Part shown: positions 23,849 to 31,831 of the stretch, piece after piece
How the letters are laid out: every line of letters starts with the position of its first letter
How positions within the stretch are numbered: the stretch's first letter is position 1
DNA from: an uncultured Bacteroidota bacterium
GTDB lineage: Bacteria; Bacteroidota; Bacteroidia; Flavobacteriales; Flavobacteriaceae
Direction of reading: 5' to 3'
Length of the DNA: 64,000 bases
Assembly (NCBI GenBank): GCA_902511755.1
Contig: CABXGL010000003.1
Location: 1-64,000 of the forward strand
Notes under the pieces: generated by a model
What the model was told of the DNA's origin: nothing
What the model saw: the letters and a program-made list of their open reading frames with translations, nothing else
Databases searched by the model: none
Position numbers and translations under genes: made by a program

Positions 23849-25618
23849 ATGATGTTTCCTATAATCCCTTCTGCTCAAACAATTATACTTTCTTGTATTA
23901 AGCTAGGAATAGCCCATGTTGTTATCTCTCCCGGATCAAGAAATGCTCCCTTAGCAATAGGATTTGCATCAAATAAAAAATTCAAATGCTTTAGCATTAT
24001 TGATGAAAGGTCTGCTGGATTTTTTGCTCTTGGAATTGCACAGCAAACAAAACGTCCTGCCGTGCTTTTGTGTACTTCAGGCTCTGCCTTACTAAATTAC
24101 TCTCCTTCAATTGCAGAAGCTTTTTACAGCGAAATTCCTTTAATTGTAATTTCTGCTGATAGGCCTCTTTACAAAATCAATATTGGAGATGGTCAAACTA
24201 TTAATCAGCTTAATGTTTTTGGGAAAAACATTTTAAGTTCGGATTCTTTAATGCAAGATGTTAGCCATCAAACTTCGTCTATCTCTAAAAGCAATCGTCA
24301 AAAATTAATAAAAACTCCAATTAATAGAAAAGAAATTAACAAACTACAACTTGATATCCAGCGCTATAATGAAGAGTTACTTCGCAAAAGATTTCATGAA
24401 TGTATACAACTAAATAAACCTGTTCATCTTAATATTCCGTTAGAAGAGCCTCTGTATGACTTTTTAGAAAAGCCTGCTATTTCCCTTTCTAAAAAACATA
24501 AAAGAAGCTATTCTGTTTTACAAAAGGGTGCTAATTATGATTTTAATGTTCTTAACAAACACTCTAAAATTATAATTTTAATTGGCTGTTGCCAGCCAAA
24601 TTATTTAACCAAAAAAACCATTGACAATATAAAATCATATTCTAATATTGTTGTATTAAAAGAGTCTACTTCTAATATAGAAGACGATTCATTCTTTGGA
24701 AACATCGACAAAATAATTGCTCCTATTGAACTTTTAAAAAACAGCTATGATATTTTCGATTCTTTGAGTCCAAATCTGCTTATTACCATTGGAGGAATGA
24801 TTATTTCTAAAAAAATTAAATCTTTCTTAAGGGATTTCCCCCCTAAGATTCATCTTCATGTTGGATTAAATAAGGCCAATGACACTTATTATAAAGGGGT
24901 AAAACATATTCTTAAGGATCCCAATCTTTTTTTTGAAAAAGCTCCCTTTATTAAAAACTCGGAATCTGGCTATTACAATTCCTGGAAAAAAATCTCCAAT
25001 CAAAGGATGACTCCTCACAAAGACTTTTTAAAAAAGGCTCCTTTTTCAGATCTAATTGTTTTTTCAATCATCTCATCTAGCATTCCTTCTTCATATCAAG
25101 TTCAAGTAGCTAACAGTTCACCTATCAGATACTTGCAGCTTTTTAAACTTTTATCATCCAATAAAACATATTGCAATCGTGGAACTAGTGGAATTGACGG
25201 CAGCACCTCAACAGCTGTCGGAGCATCTGTTGCATCCTCTTCGCCAATGCTTTTAATAACAGGAGACCTAAGTTTTTTTTATGATATAAATGGGCTTTGG
25301 AATAATTATATTAAATCTAGCTTTAGGATTATTATTATTAATAATGGCGGGGGTGGAATTTTTAGAATTCTCCCTGGACATAAAGACAATGAAATTTTTT
25401 CAAAATTTATAGAGAACAATCATTCTTTAAACGCTAAAGAATTGGCTAAATTATATGGTTTTAGCTATCAAAACACAAAATCAAAGTACGGGGTTAAAAC
25501 CACATTAAAAACTTTTTTTAAAAAATCCCTGAAACCTAAAATATTAGAGATCTCTACTCCTTCTGCAATAAGCTCTAAAACTCTAAAAAATTATTTTGAA
25601 TATTTGTCTAAAAACTAA
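23849..25618 (+). CDS. menD: 2-succinyl-5-enolpyruvyl-6-hydroxy-3-cyclohexene-1-carboxylate synthase
   Basis: The protein has 589 residues; ATGs at 23849 and 23852 are both possible. It is thiamine-diphosphate and Mg2+ dependent and joins isochorismate to 2-oxoglutarate. VISPGSRNAPLAIGF and IIDERSAGFFALGIA form the N-terminal active-site part, and CTSGSALLNYSPSIAEAF follows. The C-terminal ThDP/Mg2+ site is NRGTSGIDGSTSTAVGAS to GDLSFFYDINGLWN and INNGGGGIFRILPG. All catalytic blocks are present and the size is typical. It follows menF by 32 bases. Confidence 0.94.
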   Translation: MMFPIIPSAQTIILSCIKLGIAHVVISPGSRNAPLAIGFASNKKFKCFSIIDERSAGFFALGIAQQTKRPAVLLCTSGSALLNYSPSIAEAFYSEIPLIVISADRPLYKINIGDGQTINQLNVFGKNILSSDSLMQDVSHQTSSISKSNRQKLIKTPINRKEINKLQLDIQRYNEELLRKRFHECIQLNKPVHLNIPLEEPLYDFLEKPAISLSKKHKRSYSVLQKGANYDFNVLNKHSKIIILIGCCQPNYLTKKTIDNIKSYSNIVVLKESTSNIEDDSFFGNIDKIIAPIELLKNSYDIFDSLSPNLLITIGGMIISKKIKSFLRDFPPKIHLHVGLNKANDTYYKGVKHILKDPNLFFEKAPFIKNSESGYYNSWKKISNQRMTPHKDFLKKAPFSDLIVFSIISSSIPSSYQVQVANSSPIRYLQLFKLLSSNKTYCNRGTSGIDGSTSTAVGASVASSSPMLLITGDLSFFYDINGLWNNYIKSSFRIIIINNGGGGIFRILPGHKDNEIFSKFIENNHSLNAKELAKLYGFSYQNTKSKYGVKTTLKTFFKKSLKPKILEISTPSAISSKTLKNYFEYLSKN

Positions 25619-25666
25619 GGTTTCGAAAAGATCTAGAAAGCCTTATATTTAATAAAAAATACATTC

Positions 25667-26485
25667 ATGAAAATCAAATGGCAAGGCATTAAAAAATACT
25701 CTGATATAAAATTTGATTTTTATAATGGCGTTGCAAAAATAACTATTAATAGGCCTAAGGTTTACAATGCTTTTAGACCTGAGACCAATATTCAAATGCT
25801 TGAAGCTATGGATGTTTGTAGAGAAAGGGAAGATATAGATGTTATAATAATAACAGGGGCTGGAGAAAAGGCTTTTTGTAGTGGAGGAGATCAAAATGTG
25901 AAAGGCGCAGGTGGGTATATAGGTAAAGATGGAGTTCCTAGATTAAATGTTTTAGACCTACATAAAAAAATTAGAGAAATTCCTAAGCCGGTAATTGCCA
26001 TGGTTAATGGTTTTGCTATCGGAGGGGGACATGTTTTGCATGTTGTATGTGATCTTACAATTGCAAGTGAAAATGCTATTTTCGGCCAAACTGGGCCTAA
26101 GGTCGGAAGTTTTGATGGGGGGTTTGGGGCCTCCTACTTAGCTCGACACGTTGGTCAAAAAAAGGCAAGAGAGATTTGGTTTTTATGCGAACAATATTCT
26201 GCTAATGAAGCTCTAGAAATGGGAATGGTAAATAAAGTTGTTCCCTTAAATGTTTTAGAAAAAACAGTTTTAGAATGGTGTACAATTATGCAAAAAAGAA
26301 GTCCTTTGGCCTTAAGAATGATTAAAAGAAGTCTTAATGCAGAGCTCGATGGGCAGCATGGCTTAATGCAGCTTGCGGGTGATGCTACTTTACTATATTA
26401 TCTTACAGAAGAAGCGCAAGAAGGCAAAAATGCGTTTCTAGAAAAAAGGGATCCAAATTTTAAAAAATATCCCAAGTTCCCTTAG
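25667..26485 (+). CDS. menB: 1,4-dihydroxy-2-naphthoyl-CoA synthase
   Basis: This 272-residue enzyme of the crotonase family closes the second ring of the naphthoquinone. [51 protein letters not shown] (oxyanion hole), [19 protein letters not shown] and [12 protein letters not shown] at the end are the signatures of MenB. The C-terminal segment that completes the active site of the neighbouring subunit is present. Gene order after it is menA, menC, menE. Confidence 0.95.
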   Translation: MKIKWQGIKKYSDIKFDFYNGVAKITINRPKVYNAFRPETNIQMLEAMDVCREREDIDVIIITGAGEKAFCSGGDQNVKGAGGYIGKDGVPRLNVLDLHKKIREIPKPVIAMVNGFAIGGGHVLHVVCDLTIASENAIFGQTGPKVGSFDGGFGASYLARHVGQKKAREIWFLCEQYSANEALEMGMVNKVVPLNVLEKTVLEWCTIMQKRSPLALRMIKRSLNAELDGQHGLMQLAGDATLLYYLTEEAQEGKNAFLEKRDPNFKKYPKFP

Positions 26486-26516
26486 TTTTATTTTTAATAA
26501 TTATTTGTTAAACCAA

Positions 26517-27428
26517 ATGGCTTCAAAATTTAATGAATGGGTTTCAGCAGCTCGACTTAGGACGATTCCATTGTCCGTTTCTGGAATTTTGATAGGCTCT
26601 TTCTCTACTTTAAATGAAAACAAATTTAACCTTTCTGTTTTTTTACTTGCTCTTTTAACTACGATTTCTTATCAAGTTCTGTCAAATTTTGCAAATGACT
26701 ATGGGGATGGGATAAAAGGAACAGACAAGAATAGAATTGGTCCTAAAAGAGCAGTTCAAAGTGGAGCAATTAAGCTAGAAGAAATGAAAAGAGGCATTGT
26801 TGTGACTACAGTTTTTTCTTTGTTTTTGACAGTTCTATTAGTTTATAGTGCTTTTCCCCATAATTTAGTAAACATTTTTATTTTTATTTCTTTAGGTGCG
26901 CTTGCTATTTTTTCAGCAATAAAGTATACTGTTGGCTCTAATGCATATGGATACTTCGGGCTTGGAGATATTTTTGTTTTTGTTTTTTTTGGTTTAGTTA
27001 GTGTGTTGGGGTCCCATTTTTTATTTACAAGTTCTTTCAGTTTTTCACTTATATATCCTGCATGTATAATCGGTCTATTATCCTCTGGAGTTTTAAACCT
27101 AAACAATATGAGGGATGTTAACAATGATAGAGCGAACAAAAAGAATACTTTTGCTGTAATATTGGGCCCTTATAAATCCAAAATATACCATTCTATATTA
27201 ATTTTACTTGCTATTATTCTAATGATTAAATTTCATTTTTTGAGCAATATAAAATCTCCTTTATTAACCATAATTTTTGCTTTATTGCTGTTATGGCTCC
27301 TCTTTCAACTCATCCAGGTTTACAAAACTTTTGAAGCAAAAAACTTTGACCTCTATTTAAAGCCTCTTGTTTTTTCTACTATATTATACTCTCTTTTATT
27401 GTCCATCCATTATTCAGGAATTCTCTAG
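26517..27428 (+). CDS. menA: 1,4-dihydroxy-2-naphthoate polyprenyltransferase
   Basis: The protein has 303 residues from ATG 26517; a TTG at 26505 is also in frame. This polytopic inner membrane UbiA-family enzyme attaches the isoprenoid tail to DHNA. SNFANDYGDGIKGTDKNR holds the first Asp-rich motif (NDxxDxxxD type), and NLNNMRDVNNDRANKKNT the second. About eight hydrophobic segments alternate with short loops. It has no signal peptide. Confidence 0.93.
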   Translation: MASKFNEWVSAARLRTIPLSVSGILIGSFSTLNENKFNLSVFLLALLTTISYQVLSNFANDYGDGIKGTDKNRIGPKRAVQSGAIKLEEMKRGIVVTTVFSLFLTVLLVYSAFPHNLVNIFIFISLGALAIFSAIKYTVGSNAYGYFGLGDIFVFVFFGLVSVLGSHFLFTSSFSFSLIYPACIIGLLSSGVLNLNNMRDVNNDRANKKNTFAVILGPYKSKIYHSILILLAIILMIKFHFLSNIKSPLLTIIFALLLLWLLFQLIQVYKTFEAKNFDLYLKPLVFSTILYSLLLSIHYSGIL

Positions 27429-27431
27429 TCT

Positions 27432-28484
27432 ATGAAAGCTTTCTTTTTTAAACATCTCTTAAAATTTAAAGCTCTTAGTGGTACGTCTAGAGGAATTCTA
27501 TCAAATAAAGAAAGTTGGTTTATAATTATTGCAAATGAAAATAATTATGGCATTGGAGAGTGTAGCTTAATCCCTGGATTAAGCCCTGACCCTATTTCTA
27601 AATTTGAATTAAAGCTAAAGGAAGTCTGCAAAAACATTCATTTAGGCTTTGATAAATTGTCTGTAGATTTAGTAAAATTTCCTTCCATTTTGTTTGGTCT
27701 TGAAACTGCGTTTAGATCATTCTACTGCAAGGACCCTTTTGTCTTTTCAAAATCTAAACTAACAACTGGACAAGATGGAATTTCTATTAATGGGCTGATC
27801 TGGATGGGAGATAAGGCTTTTATGAAGCAACAAATAAAAGATAAAATTAATGAGGGGTTTTATTGTTTAAAAATAAAAATAGGCGCCTTAGATTTTTCTT
27901 CGGAATGTGATCTGCTAAAATTTATTCGCTCCGAATACTCCTTGTCTGATTTAGAATTAAGAGTAGATGCTAATGGCTCTTTTTCAAACAAATTTGCATT
28001 AAGTAAGCTCCAAAAGCTTTCTCAATATAAAATTCATTCCATTGAACAGCCTATTCAATCCAATCAATGGAGTGAAATGGCCTCTCTTTGTGAGAAATCT
28101 CCGCTTCCAATCGCATTGGATGAAGAGCTAATTGGAGTATTCTCTGTTGAAAGACAAAAAAAAATGTTAAATGAAATAAATCCCGCTTATATAATTCTAA
28201 AACCTAGTTTAATCGGAGGGCTGAAAAAAGCAGATTCTTGGATTAAATCAGCTGATGAATTAGGAATAGGTTGGTGGAGCACAAGCGCATTGGAAAGCAA
28301 TATTGGGCTAAATGCCATATCACAATGGCTGTATGAAAAGTCTTCTGATTTACATCAGGGACTAGGCACCGGAATGCTTTATTCAAACAATATTGATTCC
28401 CCATACTATATCCAAAATGGGTGTCTTAAATATAATCCTAAAACTCATTGGGAAACAGGGTTTTTTCTAAATCACATCTTTTAG
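27432..28484 (+). CDS. menC: o-Succinylbenzoate synthase
   Basis: The 350-residue protein belongs to the enolase superfamily and dehydrates SHCHC to o-succinylbenzoate. The catalytic Lys pair is in CLKIKIG, the metal ligands Asp/Glu/Asp are in RVDANGS, SIEQPIQ and ALDEELI, and the second base Lys is in YIILKPSLIGG. The C-terminal barrel end has WWSTSALESNIGLNAI. The gene begins 3 bases after menA, so they are coupled. Confidence 0.92.
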   Translation: MKAFFFKHLLKFKALSGTSRGILSNKESWFIIIANENNYGIGECSLIPGLSPDPISKFELKLKEVCKNIHLGFDKLSVDLVKFPSILFGLETAFRSFYCKDPFVFSKSKLTTGQDGISINGLIWMGDKAFMKQQIKDKINEGFYCLKIKIGALDFSSECDLLKFIRSEYSLSDLELRVDANGSFSNKFALSKLQKLSQYKIHSIEQPIQSNQWSEMASLCEKSPLPIALDEELIGVFSVERQKKMLNEINPAYIILKPSLIGGLKKADSWIKSADELGIGWWSTSALESNIGLNAISQWLYEKSSDLHQGLGTGMLYSNNIDSPYYIQNGCLKYNPKTHWETGFFLNHIF

Positions 28485-28485
28485 C

Positions 28486-29541
28486 ATGAATCATTCCTTT
28501 CATAACATTCATCCTAGTTTTAAATTAAATGGGTTCTTATATAGTGAATTTACTGACCGTTCATCACATAAAGAATTCTTGTCTGACAAGAGTGAGGTTT
28601 TAGACTTTATTGAAAGTTGGTTAAATAATAGTCCTTTTATTTCTCTGCAAACCTCAGGTTCAACTGGTGTCCCAAAAAAAATTCTGGCGGAGAAATCTGC
28701 TATGGTGTCCTCAGCTAAAAAAACTGGAGAACGCTTTAATTTAAAGTCCGGGAATAACGCTTTGCTTTGTTTGCCTTTATCTTTTGTTGCTGGGAAAATG
28801 ATGGTCGTAAGAGCATTAGTTTTAGGATTAGATTTATATATCACTAAACCTAGTCGTTCTCCCTTAAAAAATCTTTCTAAATCATTTGACTTTGTCGCTA
28901 TGACTCCCTATCAATTAGAAAAGTCTATTGAATTCCTAAACAGGGTAAATTGTTTGATTGTTGGGGGGAGCCCAGTAGGAGAAGCTATTAAAAAGAGGCT
29001 TGAAAACAATACTTCCGGAGTTTATGAAACCTACGGAATGACAGAAACTTTATCACATGTTGCTATTAAAAACATTAGTCTTGGAGAAAAAGAATTTGTT
29101 GCTCTCCCTGGAATTACCTTTTCAATAAACAATGGTTTTTTAGAAATCAACGCCCCCTTCCTTTCTAAAAGCCCTATTATAACTAACGATTTGATTAATT
29201 TAGTCTCTTCAACGGCATTTGAATGGCTAGGAAGAGCTGGCTTAACAATAAATTCAGGGGGAATTAAGCATAGTCCCGAAAAAATAGAAAAAACTCTGAG
29301 CAAACATTATGCTATCCCGTTTATAATATGTGGGCTCCCCGATGAACAGCTTGGAGAAAAGATTGTTTTGGTTTTTGAAAACAAAATACCATCCATGCCA
29401 GAATTAGCTTTCAAAAAGCTCAACTCCTATGAAAAACCTAAAGAAATATTTGCTTTAAATTCATTTAACAGGAAACATGGAAAAATAAATCGAAAAAACA
29501 TACAAAACAGACTTATAAAGGATTTACATGAAGGAAACTAA
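28486..29541 (+). CDS. menE: o-Succinylbenzoate-CoA ligase, short form
   Basis: The 351-residue protein is an ANL-family AMP-forming ligase that activates o-succinylbenzoate. SLQTSGSTGVPKKILAEKSA is the phosphate-binding loop, VYETYGMTETLSHVA the A5 motif, and EWLGRAGLTINSGGIKHSPEKIE the hinge with the Arg/Gly region. KRKHGKINRK near the end holds the lysine expected for adenylation. It is shorter than classical MenE (about 450), lacking much of the N-terminal half; this short form is usual in Bacteroidota. It starts 1 base after menC and overlaps the next gene by 14 bp. Confidence 0.88.
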   Translation: MNHSFHNIHPSFKLNGFLYSEFTDRSSHKEFLSDKSEVLDFIESWLNNSPFISLQTSGSTGVPKKILAEKSAMVSSAKKTGERFNLKSGNNALLCLPLSFVAGKMMVVRALVLGLDLYITKPSRSPLKNLSKSFDFVAMTPYQLEKSIEFLNRVNCLIVGGSPVGEAIKKRLENNTSGVYETYGMTETLSHVAIKNISLGEKEFVALPGITFSINNGFLEINAPFLSKSPIITNDLINLVSSTAFEWLGRAGLTINSGGIKHSPEKIEKTLSKHYAIPFIICGLPDEQLGEKIVLVFENKIPSMPELAFKKLNSYEKPKEIFALNSFNRKHGKINRKNIQNRLIKDLHEGN

Positions 29542-30151
29542 AGAAGAGGAATTCTGGAACACGTTAACGCATTTTGTTGGGTTAATTTTAAGCTTAATTG
29601 GACTCCCTTTTCTCATATATCATGATAATGCTCTAACTGAGTTTAGCATTCATGGAATTCTTTTTTTTGAATTTGGGCTAATTTGCGTCTATACTGCTTC
29701 AACCCTTTATCATTACACTTCCAATGTTGAATTAAAGAAAAAGTTTAGAGTTTTTGATCATATTAGCATTTTTTATTTGATAGCTGGCTCTTATGCTCCG
29801 GTTTGCTTAATAACTCTTTATGATGGCCCTGGGGTCAAAATTCTTGCTTATGTAATTCTCCTTGCCATAATAGGAACGCTTGGTAAGGTTTTTTTTACTG
29901 GGAAGTTTGATAGACTGTTTCTTCTACTTTATTTATTTATGGGCTGGCTAATTGTCCTAGATTTTGATTCTGTTTTGACTCTCATTCCATTAAACGGAAT
30001 TCTATTGTTAGTATTAAGCGGGGTGCTTTATTCCGTTGGAACTATTTTTTATAGCCTTCAAAAGATGAAATATTCTCATGCAATATGGCACGTTTTTGTT
30101 TTAGGAGGGAGCGCATCGCATTATTTTGTAATATTATTTTATGTTATATAG
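29528..30151 (+). CDS. Hemolysin III (PAQR/TrhA) family membrane protein
   Basis: The 207-residue polytopic protein has seven hydrophobic segments. EEFWNTLTHFVGLILSLIGL, TASTLYHYTSN, FDHISIFYLIAGSYAPVCLI and HAIWHVFVLGGSASHYF carry the conserved His/Asp residues of the PAQR-type zinc site (Ser/His in LYHY, Asp-His in FDHI, His in IWHVF and SHYF). Bacterial members affect membrane fluidity homeostasis (TrhA in E. coli); hemolytic activity is not implied. It overlaps menE by 14 bp and may be translated with the operon. Confidence 0.88.
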   Translation: MKETKEEEFWNTLTHFVGLILSLIGLPFLIYHDNALTEFSIHGILFFEFGLICVYTASTLYHYTSNVELKKKFRVFDHISIFYLIAGSYAPVCLITLYDGPGVKILAYVILLAIIGTLGKVFFTGKFDRLFLLLYLFMGWLIVLDFDSVLTLIPLNGILLLVLSGVLYSVGTIFYSLQKMKYSHAIWHVFVLGGSASHYFVILFYVI

Positions 30152-30183
30152 ACTATTATTGTGCTTTAAAAAACAATATATTT

Positions 30184-31236
30184 ATGCTGATGTCCAAAAA
30201 AAACTCTAGAAGATCTTTTATTCAAAAATCTGTAATGGTCTCCGCCTGCTCCTTAATTGAACCGGCTTATTCCATTGGGTCTAATAATTTAGAGAACCAT
30301 TCTATTGGTCATGGAGACTTTAAGTTTAATTTAGATAAAGCGTGGGGAATTCAAAATCCCAATAATTATCCAGTAAGCCATTGCCATGAAATGGTTATAG
30401 ACTCTAAAAACAGGATCATTTTAACCACAACTCATCCAAAAAATAACATTTTAATTTATGATAGATCTGGGAAAATTGTTGATTCTTGGAGCATCAACTA
30501 TAATGGAGCGCATGGACTAACGGTTAATGATGAAGGAGGTGAAGATTTTTTGTATATCACTGATCCTGATTCACATAGATTTTGTAAAACCACGCTGAAA
30601 GGAGAAAAGCTCTTTGAGGTAAATTACCCTTCTGAAATCCCTGAATATAAAAGTCCTTCGCAATTTAAGCCTACAGAAACTGCAATTTCTCCAAATGGTG
30701 ACATTTATGTTTGTGATGGCTACGGGCTTGATTATATTATACAATATGATCAGGCTGGAAATTATATTAGACATTTTGGAGGCCATGGAAATGGTTCGGA
30801 ATTATTTGATTGCTGTCACGGAATCACAATAGACAAAAGAAATGAATCAGCCCCTACATTATTAATAACTTCTAGAAGCAAAAATGAATTTAAAAGATTT
30901 AGTTTAGATGGTAAATGGATAGAAACTATTCGCATGCCCGGATGCTATATTTGCAGGCCAGTTATAAAAAATGATTATCTGTTGTTTGCAGTAATTGTTA
31001 CAAAAGATTGGGGTGTTTATGACGGTATGATTGCTGTGTTAGACCAAAATAACAAAGCGGTTTCATTTCCTGGAGGGAGTGCCCCTGTTTACAATAACGG
31101 CATTCTTCTTAGTCCTATCTATGATCAAAAAAGTTTTAGAAACCCTCATGACGTATGTGTTGATGATGAATGGAACTTATATGTCCCTCAATGGAATTCG
31201 GGAAAAACATATCCCAATAAATTAACCCGTATATAG
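30184..31236 (+). CDS. Tat-exported six-bladed beta-propeller (NHL-like) protein
   Basis: The 350-residue protein is translated from ATG 30184 (30190 is also possible); a longer frame upstream overlaps the hemolysin III gene and looks non-coding. The N-terminus SKKNSRRSFIQKSVMVSACS is a twin-arginine signal. Blades are seen in MVIDSKNRIILTTTHPKNNI, GLTVNDEGGEDFLYITDPDS, AISPNGDIYVCDGYGLDYII, GITIDKRNE and VCVDDEWNLYVPQWNSGKTY, a typical NHL-type propeller. Function unknown; many act in the periplasm with sugar or aromatic metabolites. Confidence 0.82.
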   Translation: MLMSKKNSRRSFIQKSVMVSACSLIEPAYSIGSNNLENHSIGHGDFKFNLDKAWGIQNPNNYPVSHCHEMVIDSKNRIILTTTHPKNNILIYDRSGKIVDSWSINYNGAHGLTVNDEGGEDFLYITDPDSHRFCKTTLKGEKLFEVNYPSEIPEYKSPSQFKPTETAISPNGDIYVCDGYGLDYIIQYDQAGNYIRHFGGHGNGSELFDCCHGITIDKRNESAPTLLITSRSKNEFKRFSLDGKWIETIRMPGCYICRPVIKNDYLLFAVIVTKDWGVYDGMIAVLDQNNKAVSFPGGSAPVYNNGILLSPIYDQKSFRNPHDVCVDDEWNLYVPQWNSGKTYPNKLTRI

Positions 31237-31242
31237 TTTTTT

Positions 31243-31785
31243 ATGTATAAATATCTCTTGTTATTTTTGCCATTAATTATGCTTTCTCAGAAATACGAAA
31301 CTCAAAAGTATGACGTCATTAAAACAGTAGATACTTTTGAAATACGTTATTATCCTCCAACAATTAAAGCAAGGGTTAGTTCTAATCGAAATTTTTCAAA
31401 ACTGTTTAAATATATAAGCGGCAATAATGAAAAAAATGAAAAAATTGCGATGACTACTCCTGTTTATATGAGTAAAAAAGAAGAAAAAATTACAATGGAA
31501 TTTGTTATGCCTTCTAAATATTCTGAAAAAAACATGATTCAGCCAAATGATAAAGACATTGTTATTTACCGTTCAACGCCTGGATATTATGCTTCAATAT
31601 CTTTTGGAGGGTACGCAAGTGTTAAAAAAGTTAATGCTTATTATGCTCTGCTTTTAGATAAAGCTAAAGGAAGTAAGCTGAAAATTCTTGGGGAGGATCC
31701 TATTTCACTTTCCTATAATAGTCCCTACAAGGTTTTCAATAGGCGCAATGAGGTTTTGATAGAAATAGAATATCCTGAAAATTAG
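31243..31785 (+). CDS. SOUL family heme-binding protein
   Basis: The 180-residue protein starts with a short signal MYKYLLLFLPLIMLSQ. The rest matches the SOUL family: YETQKYDVIKTVDTFEIRYY at the start, IAMTTPVYMSKKEEKITMEF in the centre, FVMPSKYS and IVIYRSTPGYYASISFGGYA toward the end, then a short beta tail. SOUL proteins bind heme or tetrapyrrole and are often small periplasmic proteins. It lies 7 bases after the propeller gene, so they are likely co-transcribed. Confidence 0.88.
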   Translation: MYKYLLLFLPLIMLSQKYETQKYDVIKTVDTFEIRYYPPTIKARVSSNRNFSKLFKYISGNNEKNEKIAMTTPVYMSKKEEKITMEFVMPSKYSEKNMIQPNDKDIVIYRSTPGYYASISFGGYASVKKVNAYYALLLDKAKGSKLKILGEDPISLSYNSPYKVFNRRNEVLIEIEYPEN

Positions 31786-31831
31786 ATTTTATAAATCTTT
31801 TGTATTTTTAGTTTTATTCATTTCTCATTAT

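Noticed and set aside
30085..30183. Long N-terminal extension of the propeller gene.
   Set aside because: It overlaps the hemolysin III gene; the Tat signal begins at 30184 or 30190.
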